From the NCBI RefSeq assembly GCF_007744515.1, contig NZ_CP036268.1:4458833-4522832 (forward strand): DNA of 64,000 nucleotides, in the 5' to 3' direction. The notes under the pieces were generated by a model. It was not told where the DNA came from, did not search any database, and was given only the letters and a program-made list of their open reading frames with translations. Positions 25,994-34,461 of the stretch are shown one piece after another. The first letter of the stretch is position 1; each line of letters begins with the position of its first letter. The DNA is from Stratiformator vulcanicus. GTDB lineage: Bacteria > Planctomycetota > Planctomycetia > Planctomycetales > Planctomycetaceae. The position numbers were made by a program, and so were the translations under genes.

Positions 25994-26018
25994 GTCCCTT
26001 GCTTGCGCTGCGGGCTTG
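25994..26018 (-). repeat. Dispersed intergenic repeat, inverted copy (family A)
   Basis: On the minus strand this 25-base stretch matches 3020-3044 at 23 positions (CAAGCCC..CGCAAGCAAGGGAC). It sits directly downstream of the FabZ-like stop codon and upstream of trmB. Confidence 0.75.
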
Positions 26019-26027
26019 TGTTTGGAC

Positions 26028-26516
26028 TCACTCCGTCTTCAGCGGCACGCCGATGGTCTGACCGCTGACGACCATGCGGTCCTCAACAAATCCTTGAAAT
26101 TCAAACGTGGCTTGCCGACCGGCGCGAAGCTTGAGCAGCTTCGCCGCAACGACAAAGCGATCTCCCGGGAAGACGGGCGAACGGAAGCGAATTTCGTTCA
26201 TTCCGCCGAAACCGAGAATGTCGCCCTTGAGGATTTCGAATCGCTTGGAGTAGTAGCTGGCCAATTGGGCGGCGACTTCACACTGGACGACGCCGGGCAT
26301 GATCGGGTAGCCCGGCATATGCCCGCGGCACCAGAACTCATCGTGCGTGAGATCTTTGAATCCGACGACTCCGACAGGATCCTCCTCGAGATGCACGATC
26401 CCGCTGAGCTGCTCCATCTCATGCCGTTGCGGGTTGTACTCACGAATCTCGTCGAGCGTAACGACGGGGTTCTCGAAGTCGAATTGCTTCAGATCGTAAA
26501 GGGGAGGCGGTGGCAT
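26028..26516 (-). CDS. 3-hydroxyacyl-ACP dehydratase, FabZ-like hotdog protein
   Basis: A 162-residue hotdog-fold protein. The FabZ-type active-site motif RGHMPGYPIMPGV holds the catalytic His, and the following helix VVQCEVAAQLASYYS fits FabZ, although the usual catalytic Glu position is shifted. The extended N-terminal region (about 65 residues) is longer than in E. coli FabZ. FabZ dehydrates 3-hydroxyacyl-ACP in fatty acid synthesis. As it stands alone, without lpxC or lpxA neighbours, it might be a paralogue for another acyl-ACP step. It is on the same strand as trmB. Confidence 0.8.
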   Translation of the reverse strand: MPPPPLYDLKQFDFENPVVTLDEIREYNPQRHEMEQLSGIVHLEEDPVGVVGFKDLTHDEFWCRGHMPGYPIMPGVVQCEVAAQLASYYSKRFEILKGDILGFGGMNEIRFRSPVFPGDRFVVAAKLLKLRAGRQATFEFQGFVEDRMVVSGQTIGVPLKTE

Positions 26517-26775
26517 GACTTAGAAAAAGATTGGACTGCGAAACCGGACAGGACGGGATCATAGCCCGGAAGTCGGCGTTGCGGAACCTTTCGGTGAAAA
26601 TGTGTTCGCAGGCAGTCCCGACCGAACTTCAACGCATCGCTAATCGACACCCGTCTTGCTTCGAAATCTCGATCCCGCCGATGTCAGGCCATTTTGACAC
26701 GGCGGAGTCGAAGGATCGGCCCCCCTGCCCTCGCTGCGGATGTGTAGGGGTCCCACGAGTGCCGAAAAGGACCCG

Positions 26776-27291
26776 TCAAAGGCCTTTGACGGCTTCGAGC
26801 AGTTCGCCCGCGGCGGGTCGCTTTGTCTTTAGGCCGTCGATCACTTTGACAATTTTGCCTTTCGAATTGATCACGTACGCATCGTACCCCTGAGTGCTGT
26901 AAGCCGAGGTCGCTTCGGCGGGGGCGTCGATCAGGATCGGAAATTTCGCGCCGGAGGCTCTCCGCATCTTGGCGATGCCTTCGGCTCCGTCACGCTCTTC
27001 CCGCAACACGACGACAACCTCGGCACCCGCCTCTTTGAATGCGGAGTATTTCGCTTGAAGCGACCTCAGATGCCCGGCACAGAACGGGCACCAATGCGCC
27101 CGGCTGAAGACGAGCACGACCGACCCGTCTTCAGTGAAGTCAGAGAGCTTCTGCTTATCCCCCGATTGGTCCTTAGCCGAAAAACCGGGGGCCTCGTCTC
27201 CTTCGGCGAGTTCCCCGGCGATCACCGCAGACCCCGAAACGAGCAATCCGAAGCCAACCACTGCTAAGCCAAATACATTTGTGCGACGCAT
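26776..27291 (-). CDS. Secreted peroxiredoxin, AhpC/TSA family
   Basis: A 171-residue thiol peroxidase-like protein with a signal peptide (VVGFGLLVSGSAVIAGE). The active site is AHWCPFCAGHL, with a C-P-F-C pair as in atypical 2-Cys or thioredoxin-like members. The family start DEAPGFSAKDQSGDKQKLSDF is present. The mature protein probably works in the periplasm, reducing peroxides or disulfides. The 120-residue frame on the other strand that overlaps its 3' end is considered a shadow. No operon partner is apparent. Confidence 0.85.
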   Translation of the reverse strand: MRRTNVFGLAVVGFGLLVSGSAVIAGELAEGDEAPGFSAKDQSGDKQKLSDFTEDGSVVLVFSRAHWCPFCAGHLRSLQAKYSAFKEAGAEVVVVLREERDGAEGIAKMRRASGAKFPILIDAPAEATSAYSTQGYDAYVINSKGKIVKVIDGLKTKRPAAGELLEAVKGL

Positions 27292-27415
27292 AAATCTTCG
27301 CTCTCGTCAAAAATACAAATTGTTTCTTCGCATCGGAACCGATGTCCGACCGGCGTTATCGTAGGCACCGGCTCGCTACCTTCTGTGAGAAAAGTCACGA
27401 ATCTGCTCGAACAAG

Positions 27416-27940
27416 TTACGACCGCAGATCGACGTCGTCCCGCAAGACCATCCCGTCGAGCCTGTTTTCGAATGACGCTGCTATCTCGGCCAACGTGCGC
27501 CCGTCGGTCGGGTGTCGATAGTCGGGATCGAGTTCGGCGAGCGGAATGGCGAGAAACGCATATCGAAAGATGTCGCCATCGGGCAGCGTTCGCCCCGCAT
27601 ATTCGCCCACGAGATCGTCAAACAGGGCCAGATCGAGATCGATCGTGCGAGGCCCCATCTTGTTTTCGGGATCGCGGACTCGGCCCAGACGTGTCTCGAT
27701 TTCGCCGACGACATCGCTGAGGAACTGTTCGGGCGACAATTCGGTCGCCACGAGCACGGCCGCATTCAAGAAGTCGGCCTGATCGGTGAAACCGACCGGC
27801 GCGGTTTCGTAGACGCGGGAGACGGCTAGGATTTCGCCGTGGCTGGCCAGCAATTCGATAGCCGCGGGCAGATTCTGCTCCGGGTCGATATTGGATCCGA
27901 TTCCGACGAAAGCGCGATGCACAGCGGGGGCTTCAGACAC
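27416..27940 (-). CDS. folK: 2-amino-4-hydroxy-6-hydroxymethyldihydropteridine pyrophosphokinase
   Basis: A 174-residue HPPK that transfers pyrophosphate from ATP to 6-hydroxymethyl-dihydropterin in folate synthesis. Signature features are AFVGIGSNIDP at the N-terminus, SRVYETAPVGFTDQADFLNAAV, and the Mg/ATP motif KMGPRTIDLDLALFDD with the two Asp residues. The C-terminal RYAFLAIPLAELDPDYRHP is also typical. The folB gene lies about 100 bases upstream on the same strand, so both probably belong to one folate transcript. Confidence 0.95.
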   Translation of the reverse strand: MSEAPAVHRAFVGIGSNIDPEQNLPAAIELLASHGEILAVSRVYETAPVGFTDQADFLNAAVLVATELSPEQFLSDVVGEIETRLGRVRDPENKMGPRTIDLDLALFDDLVGEYAGRTLPDGDIFRYAFLAIPLAELDPDYRHPTDGRTLAEIAASFENRLDGMVLRDDVDLRS

Positions 27941-28038
27941 GAATGTAGGCGAGGGATTACGTTCGTCGAACGGCTCCGCTGATGCAAGGATTTCGCACTA
28001 GACAGTCGAAATTTCGACTCGCCGGGCATCTAAACTCA

Positions 28039-28392
28039 TCACCTTGACCGCGTGATCACAACGCCGACGGAGGCGGCGAAGCGGACGGCAGTCGGCTTCT
28101 CCACTTTGACCGTCGCAGTCGTCACGCGGTCATCTTCCAGACAGATCGCAGCGATCTGCGCAGCCATCTTCTCGACGAGAAAGAATTCGGAGTTCTCGAC
28201 GAGATCGATCGTCCTCTTCGAAATCGTCCGGTAATTCACGGCATCGTCGATCGCATCGCTCTGGCCGGCCGGACCGCAATCGCAATCGAGCGTGATGTTG
28301 ATTAGCACATCCTGCTTTTTGATCCGCTCGTCGGGATTGATTCCGATGATCGCCCGCAGCAGCAGGTCTTTGATGATGACTTGGTCGCTCAT
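28039..28392 (-). CDS. folB: Dihydroneopterin aldolase
   Basis: A 117-residue FolB, cleaving dihydroneopterin to 6-hydroxymethyl-dihydropterin and glycolaldehyde. The family opening IIKDLLLRAIIGINPDERIKKQ is clear, as is the conserved catalytic Lys near the C-terminus in VKVEKPTAVRFAASVGV. I chose ATG 28392, where the fold begins; the frame continues to 28539 within the SDR gene. The start overlaps the SDR stop by four bases (ATGA), implying coupled translation. It lies between a FolM-like reductase and folK, a compact folate set. Confidence 0.93.
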   Translation of the reverse strand: MSDQVIIKDLLLRAIIGINPDERIKKQDVLINITLDCDCGPAGQSDAIDDAVNYRTISKRTIDLVENSEFFLVEKMAAQIAAICLEDDRVTTATVKVEKPTAVRFAASVGVVITRSR

Positions 28393-29132
28393 GGTCCCGA
28401 CAGGTGCTCCGCTCCGGTGACGTGCAAAATCTCGCCGCTGATAAAGTCCGACTGCAAAAGATAGAGCGCCGCGGCCGCGATGTCGTCCGGTCCACCGGTT
28501 CGGCCCAGTGGAATCTCCGGCACCTTGCGGCTTTTCCACTCCTCGGGATCGCTTCCGGGCGGCGGCAGGATCGCTCCCGGGGCGATCGCGTTGACCTGAA
28601 CGCGCGGCGCCAACTGCTGCGCGAGCCCTTCCGTCATTGCCGCAAGCCCCGCCTTGGCGAGCGTGTAGGCGATGAAGTCGGGGGGAATTCGCCGTGACCG
28701 CCAGTCGGCGAGATTGAGGATGTGTCCGCGACGATCCCCCGGCAGTTGTTTCACAAATTGTTGGGCAAGGAAGAACGGCGATTTCAGATTGATGTTCTGG
28801 TGCCGGTCGTATAGGTCTTCGGTCGTCTCCACCAGCGGCGCGTTTTCAAAGATCGCCGCGCTGTTGACCAGCACGTCGATAGGCCCGAATGCGTCGCGGG
28901 CCGCATCGAAGATCGCCTCGGCCGTCGCGACCGAGTCGTTCAGGTCCGCCGAAATCGTGAGCGCTCCCACCCCGAACTCACGAAGTTCCGCAGCCGTCTC
29001 TTCAGCTTCGTCTTTCGAGGTTCCGTAATGCACGACCACATTGGCACCGGCCCTGCCCGCCCCGAGGGCGATCGATCGACCGATTCGGACCGCGGCACCG
29101 GTCACCACGCACGTTTTGCCGTCAAGGTTCAT
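28389..29132 (-). CDS. Short-chain dehydrogenase, FolM/pteridine reductase-like
   Basis: A 247-residue SDR. The cofactor motif is TGAAVRIGRSIALGAGRAG, and an Arg in the RIG segment suggests NADPH. NSAAIFENAPL follows. The active-site part NLADWRSRRIPPDFIAYTLAKAGL has Tyr and Lys in Y-x-x-x-K; the D-W-x-x-R pattern near the Ser position is like that of pteridine reductases such as FolM (dihydromonapterin reductase), rather than fatty-acid SDRs. Its ATGA overlap with folB supports a pterin role. Classical dihydrofolate reductase is not in the window, so this enzyme might support or replace it; that is inference. Confidence 0.8.
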   Translation of the reverse strand: MNLDGKTCVVTGAAVRIGRSIALGAGRAGANVVVHYGTSKDEAEETAAELREFGVGALTISADLNDSVATAEAIFDAARDAFGPIDVLVNSAAIFENAPLVETTEDLYDRHQNINLKSPFFLAQQFVKQLPGDRRGHILNLADWRSRRIPPDFIAYTLAKAGLAAMTEGLAQQLAPRVQVNAIAPGAILPPPGSDPEEWKSRKVPEIPLGRTGGPDDIAAAALYLLQSDFISGEILHVTGAEHLSGP

Positions 29133-29492
29133 AAGGAATCTGCACCATCAATCCGAAGCGCGGCGGTGTTCAAGCAACGTCCGAGGGACGGAGACAGGAG
29201 AATATTCAGAGCACTATAGTCGAATCGCTGCTCGCGTCCGCTAAAATGGGAGGCCCTCCCCATCTGGTGGAAATTTTGTGAGGCCCGTCGGGTTTGTGGG
29301 GCCAACAACTCACTCGAAAATTCGGCTTAACCCGTTCAGATCGAATGTGTTAAGTTCATCCGCCCGAAGCCGCATCGACTGAAGGCAGAACGACACCGAA
29401 GTCTGAGGCTCGCCAATTCAGCGAAGTCGTCAACAATCTGTTGTTGCGATCTGATCCGACCACCGCGAATTCCGCATCTTTGAAGCACCTCT
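29133..29492. other. Divergent intergenic region between folate and carotenoid genes
   Basis: About 360 bases between the SDR gene (minus) and the crtN-like gene (plus). I find no gene, RNA or repeat, and no clear sigma-70 promoter. Both transcription units must start here. Confidence 0.55.
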
Positions 29493-31088
29493 ATGACCGC
29501 TGGACCAAATCATTCGCGGAACAGAGCTCCGAAGGTCATCATCGCCGGAGCCGGACCGGGCGGTCTGGCCGCGGCAATGCTGCTGCGTCATGCGGGCTGC
29601 CAGGTGAGCCTCTACGAACGCCGCCCGAGCGTGGGAGGCCGGACCAGTTCGATCCGCGCCGAAGGTTTTCGCTTTGACTGCGGGCCAACCTTTTTTCTGT
29701 ATCCTCGGGTCCTTCAGGAAGTATTCTCCGCCGTCGGACGTGATCTGGCTGACGAAGTACCGATGGCGCGGCTCGATCCGCAATATCGGCTGATCTTCGG
29801 CCAAGGCGGCCAACTCGACGCCACCCGTGACGTCGAGAAAATGGAACGACAGATCGCGTCGATCAATCCACGCGACGTCGGGAACTTCGAACGCTATCTG
29901 ACGGAGAACCGCCACAAGCTGGAGAAATTCCGGCCTGCGCTCGAGTCCCCCTTCAGCAAGCTGACCGATTTGATGTCGCCCGGGCTCATCGCAGCCCTGC
30001 CGGTCCTGCGGCCGTGGCTGTCGGTTGACGGGGACCTGAAACGCTACTTCAAAGACCAGCGGCTGCGAATCGCGTTCAGCTTTCAGTCGAAGTATCTCGG
30101 GATGTCTCCCTTCCGATGTCCGAGCCTGTTTTCAATTCTGGCGTTTCTCGAATACGAACACGGCGTCTGGCATCCGTACGGCGGGTGCGGGCAGATTTCG
30201 GAGCGGATGGCTGAAATCGCCGTCGAGATGGGCGTTGAACTGCATACCGCCGAGCCGATCGAAGAGATTCTTTTCGACGGGCGTAAAGCCGTTGGTGTGA
30301 AGACCGCATCCGGCGAAGAGTCCTGTGATGCTTTGGTCATCAACGCCGACTTCGCCCGCGCGATGCAGCGACTCGTTCCCGACACAATTCGCCGTCGCTG
30401 GACCGATCGCAAAATCGAGAAGAAGGAGTTCAGTTGCTCCACCTACATGATGTATTTGGGGATTGAAGGTCTCGAAGAGCAGTTGCAGCACCACACGATT
30501 TACATCTCTGAAAACTACGACCGCAACCTGCGAGAGATCGAGAGCGACCATGTGCTTTCGGACGATCCCAGCGTCTACGTTCAGAACGCCGGAATCACGG
30601 ATGACTCGCTCGCCCCGAAAGGTTGCAGCACGCTATACGTGCTCGCCCCGGTGACGCATCAGCATCCGAACGTCGACTGGTCCGTCGAGAAAGATCGATT
30701 CCGCAAAGTCGTGATGCGACAGCTCGCACATTTAGGAATCGAGAATCTTGAGAAGCGAATTCGCTTTGAAAAGATCATCACACCGGCCGATTGGGATACC
30801 GACTACGAAATTCACATCGGTGCGACGTTCAATCTCGCTCACAGCCTGAAGCAAATGTTGCACTTGCGGCCGCGAAACCGCTTCGAAGACCTTGACGGCG
30901 TCTATCTCGTGGGCGGCGGAACTCACCCGGGAAGTGGTTTGCCGGTGATTTACGAGTCAGCACGCATCACCAGTCGCCTGCTCTGCGGGGACTTCGGTTT
31001 AGAGTTTCCTGAGACCGACGAGCCGCCGGCCCTCATCTCTCGCGGCTCCGCCGATGATGCTTTGGAAGCCGAGGCCGTTGCTTCCTGA
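29493..31088 (+). CDS. Phytoene/diapophytoene desaturase family (CrtN-like)
   Basis: A 531-residue CrtI/CrtN-type FAD enzyme. The dinucleotide motif KVIIAGAGPGGLAAAML is at residues about 14-30, followed by YERRPSVGGRTSSI. A C-terminal FAD motif (GVYLVGGGTHPGSGLPVI) closes the fold. CrtN desaturates squalene- or dehydrosqualene-derived C30 carotenoid precursors. With the aldehyde dehydrogenase and CrtP-like gene that follow, it forms a C30 carotenoid set. The downstream stop at 31088 lies close to the dehydrogenase start, so they are probably co-transcribed. It is distinguishable from the second desaturase-like gene (32782-34368) by sequence, so the two likely do different steps. Confidence 0.85.
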   Translation: MTAGPNHSRNRAPKVIIAGAGPGGLAAAMLLRHAGCQVSLYERRPSVGGRTSSIRAEGFRFDCGPTFFLYPRVLQEVFSAVGRDLADEVPMARLDPQYRLIFGQGGQLDATRDVEKMERQIASINPRDVGNFERYLTENRHKLEKFRPALESPFSKLTDLMSPGLIAALPVLRPWLSVDGDLKRYFKDQRLRIAFSFQSKYLGMSPFRCPSLFSILAFLEYEHGVWHPYGGCGQISERMAEIAVEMGVELHTAEPIEEILFDGRKAVGVKTASGEESCDALVINADFARAMQRLVPDTIRRRWTDRKIEKKEFSCSTYMMYLGIEGLEEQLQHHTIYISENYDRNLREIESDHVLSDDPSVYVQNAGITDDSLAPKGCSTLYVLAPVTHQHPNVDWSVEKDRFRKVVMRQLAHLGIENLEKRIRFEKIITPADWDTDYEIHIGATFNLAHSLKQMLHLRPRNRFEDLDGVYLVGGGTHPGSGLPVIYESARITSRLLCGDFGLEFPETDEPPALISRGSADDALEAEAVAS

Positions 31089-31143
31089 TATGATATTTTC
31101 CGACCGCACCGTTGCGGCGACCGTCTCGATGGATCGACCGAAC

Positions 31144-32667
31144 ATGTCCACAATCACCGCACAGCGCCCCAATATCGACCGCCGTTCTCACAGCGACGAC
31201 CCCGACGAGGTCGCATTCGTTTCGGAGGCCCTGACGCAGGCGCGGTCGAGCCAGTCGGCTTGGGCAGAGCAGCCGCTCCGAGAAAAACTGAAGATCGTCC
31301 GCCGCTTTCGCGAGCAAATTGCCGCACGACCCGATGACTTCACGTATGCGGTTGAACTGCCGCAGCGACGCAATCGCGCCGAGACCCTGGCCTCTGAACT
31401 GCTCCCGCTGGCCGACGCCTGCCAATTCTTGGAGTCGGAAGCGCCGCGGCTCTTAGAGCCGAAAAAGCTCTCAAAACGCGGCCGACCCGGCTGGTTGAAA
31501 GGCGTCATTGCCGAGGAGCATCGGGAACCGTTCGGCGTCGTGCTGATCATCGCGACTTGGAACTATCCGCTGCTACTGCCGGGCGTGCAGATGCTTCAGG
31601 CTCTCGTAGCCGGCAACGCCGTGCTGCTTAAGCCCGGTAAAGGAAGTCACGCCGCCGCGGTCGCGCTGCGAGAAGCCGTTGTGGCGTGCGGACTCGACCC
31701 GAACCTCGTCACCGTGCTTTCTGAAGCGACCTCCGCCGCCCAGACCGCCATCACGCCGCCCGAGGGAACCTCCGGCGCGGACAAAGTCATCCTGACCGGC
31801 GCCGCTGCGACGGGTCGCAAGGTGCTCGCTCAAACGGCGGAGCATCTCACCCCCGCCGCCATGGAACTTTCAGGCTGTGATGCCGTCTACGTTCGCGGCG
31901 ACGCCGACCTCGATCTGGTCGTCGATTGCCTCGCCCTCGGCATGACCTTCAACGGCAGCGCCACGTGCATCGCTCCCCGTCGCGTGCTCGTCCACAATTC
32001 GATATGCGATGAGCTCGCCGACCGACTGTCGGCTCGGTTTGCCGAATTGCCGAGCGCCGCGATCGAACCGACACTGGCCGGCCGCCTTTCGCGGCTGGTC
32101 GACGAAGCCTGTGATGACGGAGCAACCAAACTGGCCGGGCAGGTCGAAGGCCATGTGGTCGCGCCGATTTTGCTGCGCGACGCTTCGCCTGAGATGGCAT
32201 TGTTGCAGGCGGACATTTTCGCCCCGCTGCTGTCGATCGTCCGCGTTACCGGAGACGAGCAAGCCCTCGAATTCGACCGCCGGTGTCCCTACGCGCTGGG
32301 CGCGACGATCTTCTCAACCGATGAAACGGCGGCGCGATCACTCGCTGCACAAATTAATGCCGGTTGCGTCGTGATCAATGACTTTTTGATTCCGACGGCC
32401 GATCCGAGAATTGCCTTCGGGGGGCGCGGAGAGAGTGGTTTCGGCGTCACCCGCGGCGGACAGGGTTTAATCGAGATGACGCAGCCGAAGACGGTCGTCG
32501 TGCAGCGAGCATCGTGGCGACCTCATTTGACCCCGCCCGACGAAACTTACGAACAATTCTTTAAAAATTACATCGCCTCGGCCCACGCGAAGAGCCCTTG
32601 GGCTCGAGCCAAGGCGGGGTTTGCTTTCCTGTCTGAAGCGGTGAAGAGGCAACGAGAACAACGTTAA
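31144..32667 (+). CDS. Aldehyde dehydrogenase (carotenoid-type)
   Basis: A 507-residue aldehyde dehydrogenase. The nucleophilic Cys is in FNGSATCIAPRRV, the general-base Glu region is MELSGCDAVYV (unusual LSG instead of LGG), and the coenzyme area IIATWNYPLLLPGVQ is typical. Two further ATGs at 31129 and 31090 are possible starts. In staphyloxanthin biosynthesis an AldH converts 4,4'-diaponeurosporenal to the carboxylic acid, and this gene sits between CrtN-like and CrtP-like genes, so the same job is likely here. A family A hairpin with a 22-bp stem follows it. Confidence 0.85.
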   Translation: MSTITAQRPNIDRRSHSDDPDEVAFVSEALTQARSSQSAWAEQPLREKLKIVRRFREQIAARPDDFTYAVELPQRRNRAETLASELLPLADACQFLESEAPRLLEPKKLSKRGRPGWLKGVIAEEHREPFGVVLIIATWNYPLLLPGVQMLQALVAGNAVLLKPGKGSHAAAVALREAVVACGLDPNLVTVLSEATSAAQTAITPPEGTSGADKVILTGAAATGRKVLAQTAEHLTPAAMELSGCDAVYVRGDADLDLVVDCLALGMTFNGSATCIAPRRVLVHNSICDELADRLSARFAELPSAAIEPTLAGRLSRLVDEACDDGATKLAGQVEGHVVAPILLRDASPEMALLQADIFAPLLSIVRVTGDEQALEFDRRCPYALGATIFSTDETAARSLAAQINAGCVVINDFLIPTADPRIAFGGRGESGFGVTRGGQGLIEMTQPKTVVVQRASWRPHLTPPDETYEQFFKNYIASAHAKSPWARAKAGFAFLSEAVKRQREQR

Positions 32668-32681
32668 ACGGCGAACATATA

Positions 32682-32763
32682 TAGCCCGACGCGCAAGCGA
32701 GGGTGCTATCTTGGATCAAAAAAGTCAAAACACATTATTCGCCCTCGCTTGCGCGTCGGGCTA
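32682..32763. repeat. Inverted pair of family A repeats (22-bp perfect arms)
   Basis: Arms at 32682-32703 and 32742-32763 are exact reverse complements sharing the CCCGACGCGCAAGCGAGGG core, with a 38-base AT-richer loop. It fills the gap between the aldehyde dehydrogenase and CrtP-like genes. It can form a hairpin in the mRNA between them and could modulate their relative expression. Confidence 0.85.
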
Positions 32764-32781
32764 TCGAACTGGAAAACCCCG

Positions 32782-34368
32782 ATGAGTATCGCCGAGCCGC
32801 TGGAAGCACATTCAACTTCGTCCGCCTCGAACGAACGTATCGTCGTGATCGGTGGGGGTTTGGGCGGCCTCGCCTCGGCCTGCGTGTTAGCCGCCCGCGG
32901 CTATCAAGTCACATTGCTCGACAAAAACGAATGGTTCGGCGGCAAGGCGGCGATCCTGCATGAAGGCGGATATCGCTTCGACATGGGGCCGACGATCGTC
33001 ACCCTGCCCTCGGTCTTGAAGCGCATTTTCGCCGAAGCCGGTCGCGAGATGGCCGACTATCTCGACATGCGGCCGCTCGACCCGCAGTGGCGGTGCTTCT
33101 TCGATTCCGATTCGGCGAGCGGCGGTGGCGTGCTCGACCTTGTGTCCGACGTCGACCAGATGAAGCAGAACATCGCGGAATTTACCGGAGGCAGCGGAAC
33201 ATCGGCGGATGGTTACGAGGAGTTCCTCAACTATGCCGAGAAGTTGAACGGCGTTTCCGACCGTTTCTTCTTCTGGAAGTCGGTCGGCGGCTTGATGGAC
33301 ACCTTCAAAGCCGACGGCATGTTCGATGCGAAAGTCCTTAAAGACGTGATGTCGTTGCGAATGGGCTCGAGTGTTGCGGGAACCGTCCGAAAGTACGTGC
33401 CGGACGAACGGGTCGCGCAGATGATCGACCACTTCACCCAATATGTCGGCAGCGCCCCCGATCAATCGCCCGCCGTGCTGTGCGGCATCGCTCATATGCA
33501 GACCGAAGAAGGAATTTGGTATCCGATCGGCGGCACGCGGGCGGTGCCCGAAGCTCTGTGCAAACTGGCGGGCGAATTGGGCGTCGAATTCCGGCCGTCC
33601 ACTCACGTCGCTCATATTGAAACCCAAAACGGTCGCACCACCGGAGTTCGTGCGGTCAACGGTGACCTTATTGAATGTGGCGCGGTCGTTTCGAACAGCG
33701 ATTCCGTTCGCACACACCGCGAACTCATTGAGGGCAAGCCGGCACAGAAATTCTTAAATCGTCGGCAATACGAGCCGGCCTGCTCCGGTGTGGTTCTCTA
33801 TCTTGGTCTGAAAGAATCTTACGAGCATCTGCTGCATCACTGCTTCGTCTTTAGTCGCGACGCCGAGGAAGAGTTCGAGGCGATCTATCGCAAGGGTGAA
33901 CCGGCTCCCGATCCGACGTGCTATCTCGCCGCTCCCGCCCGTACCGAACCCGGCGTGGCGCCGGAAGGTGGGGAGGCACTCTACGTGCTCGTTCATACGC
34001 CTTACTTACGCGATCACCACGATTGGTCGAAGATGCTGCCCGAATATCGGCAGGTGATTCTCGACAAGTTGAAGCGAACCGCGGGAATGGAAGACATTGA
34101 AGACCGCATCGAAGTCGAGCAGCACTTGACGCCACAGGACATCCACGAGCGGTATCATGTGCTCAACGGTGCGATTTATGGTCTCGCCAGCCACGGTAAA
34201 TTTACGGGGGCATTTAAACCCGCGAACCGAAGCAAAGACGTGACCGGCCTATATCTGGCCGGCGGTTCGGCTCACCCGGGCCCGGGCATGCCGATGGTCT
34301 TAATGTCTGGCTGGATTGCCGCCGACACCCTCGACCAGGACGGCGTGGTCAGTAAATCTGCCAATTAG
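32782..34368 (+). CDS. Carotenoid oxygenase/desaturase, CrtP-like (CrtNb)
   Basis: A 528-residue protein of the same FAD family as the CrtN-like gene. ERIVVIGGGLGGLASACVL and DKNEWFGGKAAILHEGGYRFDMGP lie at residues about 18-70; the C-terminal FAD segment is GLYLAGGSAHPGPGMPMV. CrtP in staphylococci oxidises the terminal methyl of 4,4'-diaponeurosporene to the aldehyde. In this cluster the neighbouring AldH would act on that product. ATG 32782 is the first start after the inverted repeat; an earlier frame start at 32749 lies in the repeat arm. The enzyme might instead be another desaturase; the cluster order favours CrtP. Confidence 0.82.
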   Translation: MSIAEPLEAHSTSSASNERIVVIGGGLGGLASACVLAARGYQVTLLDKNEWFGGKAAILHEGGYRFDMGPTIVTLPSVLKRIFAEAGREMADYLDMRPLDPQWRCFFDSDSASGGGVLDLVSDVDQMKQNIAEFTGGSGTSADGYEEFLNYAEKLNGVSDRFFFWKSVGGLMDTFKADGMFDAKVLKDVMSLRMGSSVAGTVRKYVPDERVAQMIDHFTQYVGSAPDQSPAVLCGIAHMQTEEGIWYPIGGTRAVPEALCKLAGELGVEFRPSTHVAHIETQNGRTTGVRAVNGDLIECGAVVSNSDSVRTHRELIEGKPAQKFLNRRQYEPACSGVVLYLGLKESYEHLLHHCFVFSRDAEEEFEAIYRKGEPAPDPTCYLAAPARTEPGVAPEGGEALYVLVHTPYLRDHHDWSKMLPEYRQVILDKLKRTAGMEDIEDRIEVEQHLTPQDIHERYHVLNGAIYGLASHGKFTGAFKPANRSKDVTGLYLAGGSAHPGPGMPMVLMSGWIAADTLDQDGVVSKSAN

Positions 34369-34461
34369 TAGTGCCGTCGCGAATGTAAAGACAGGGACTC
34401 GAGAACTCGGACCGATGGGCATCCCACAGCAATTTCACAACTCGCGGTTGTCTCCACGAAC

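Noticed and set aside
26531-26893. 120-codon plus-strand frame with CPRCGC
   Set aside because: The short Cys pair looks zinc-like, but the frame is antisense to the peroxiredoxin 3' end and the rest has no protein-like pattern.
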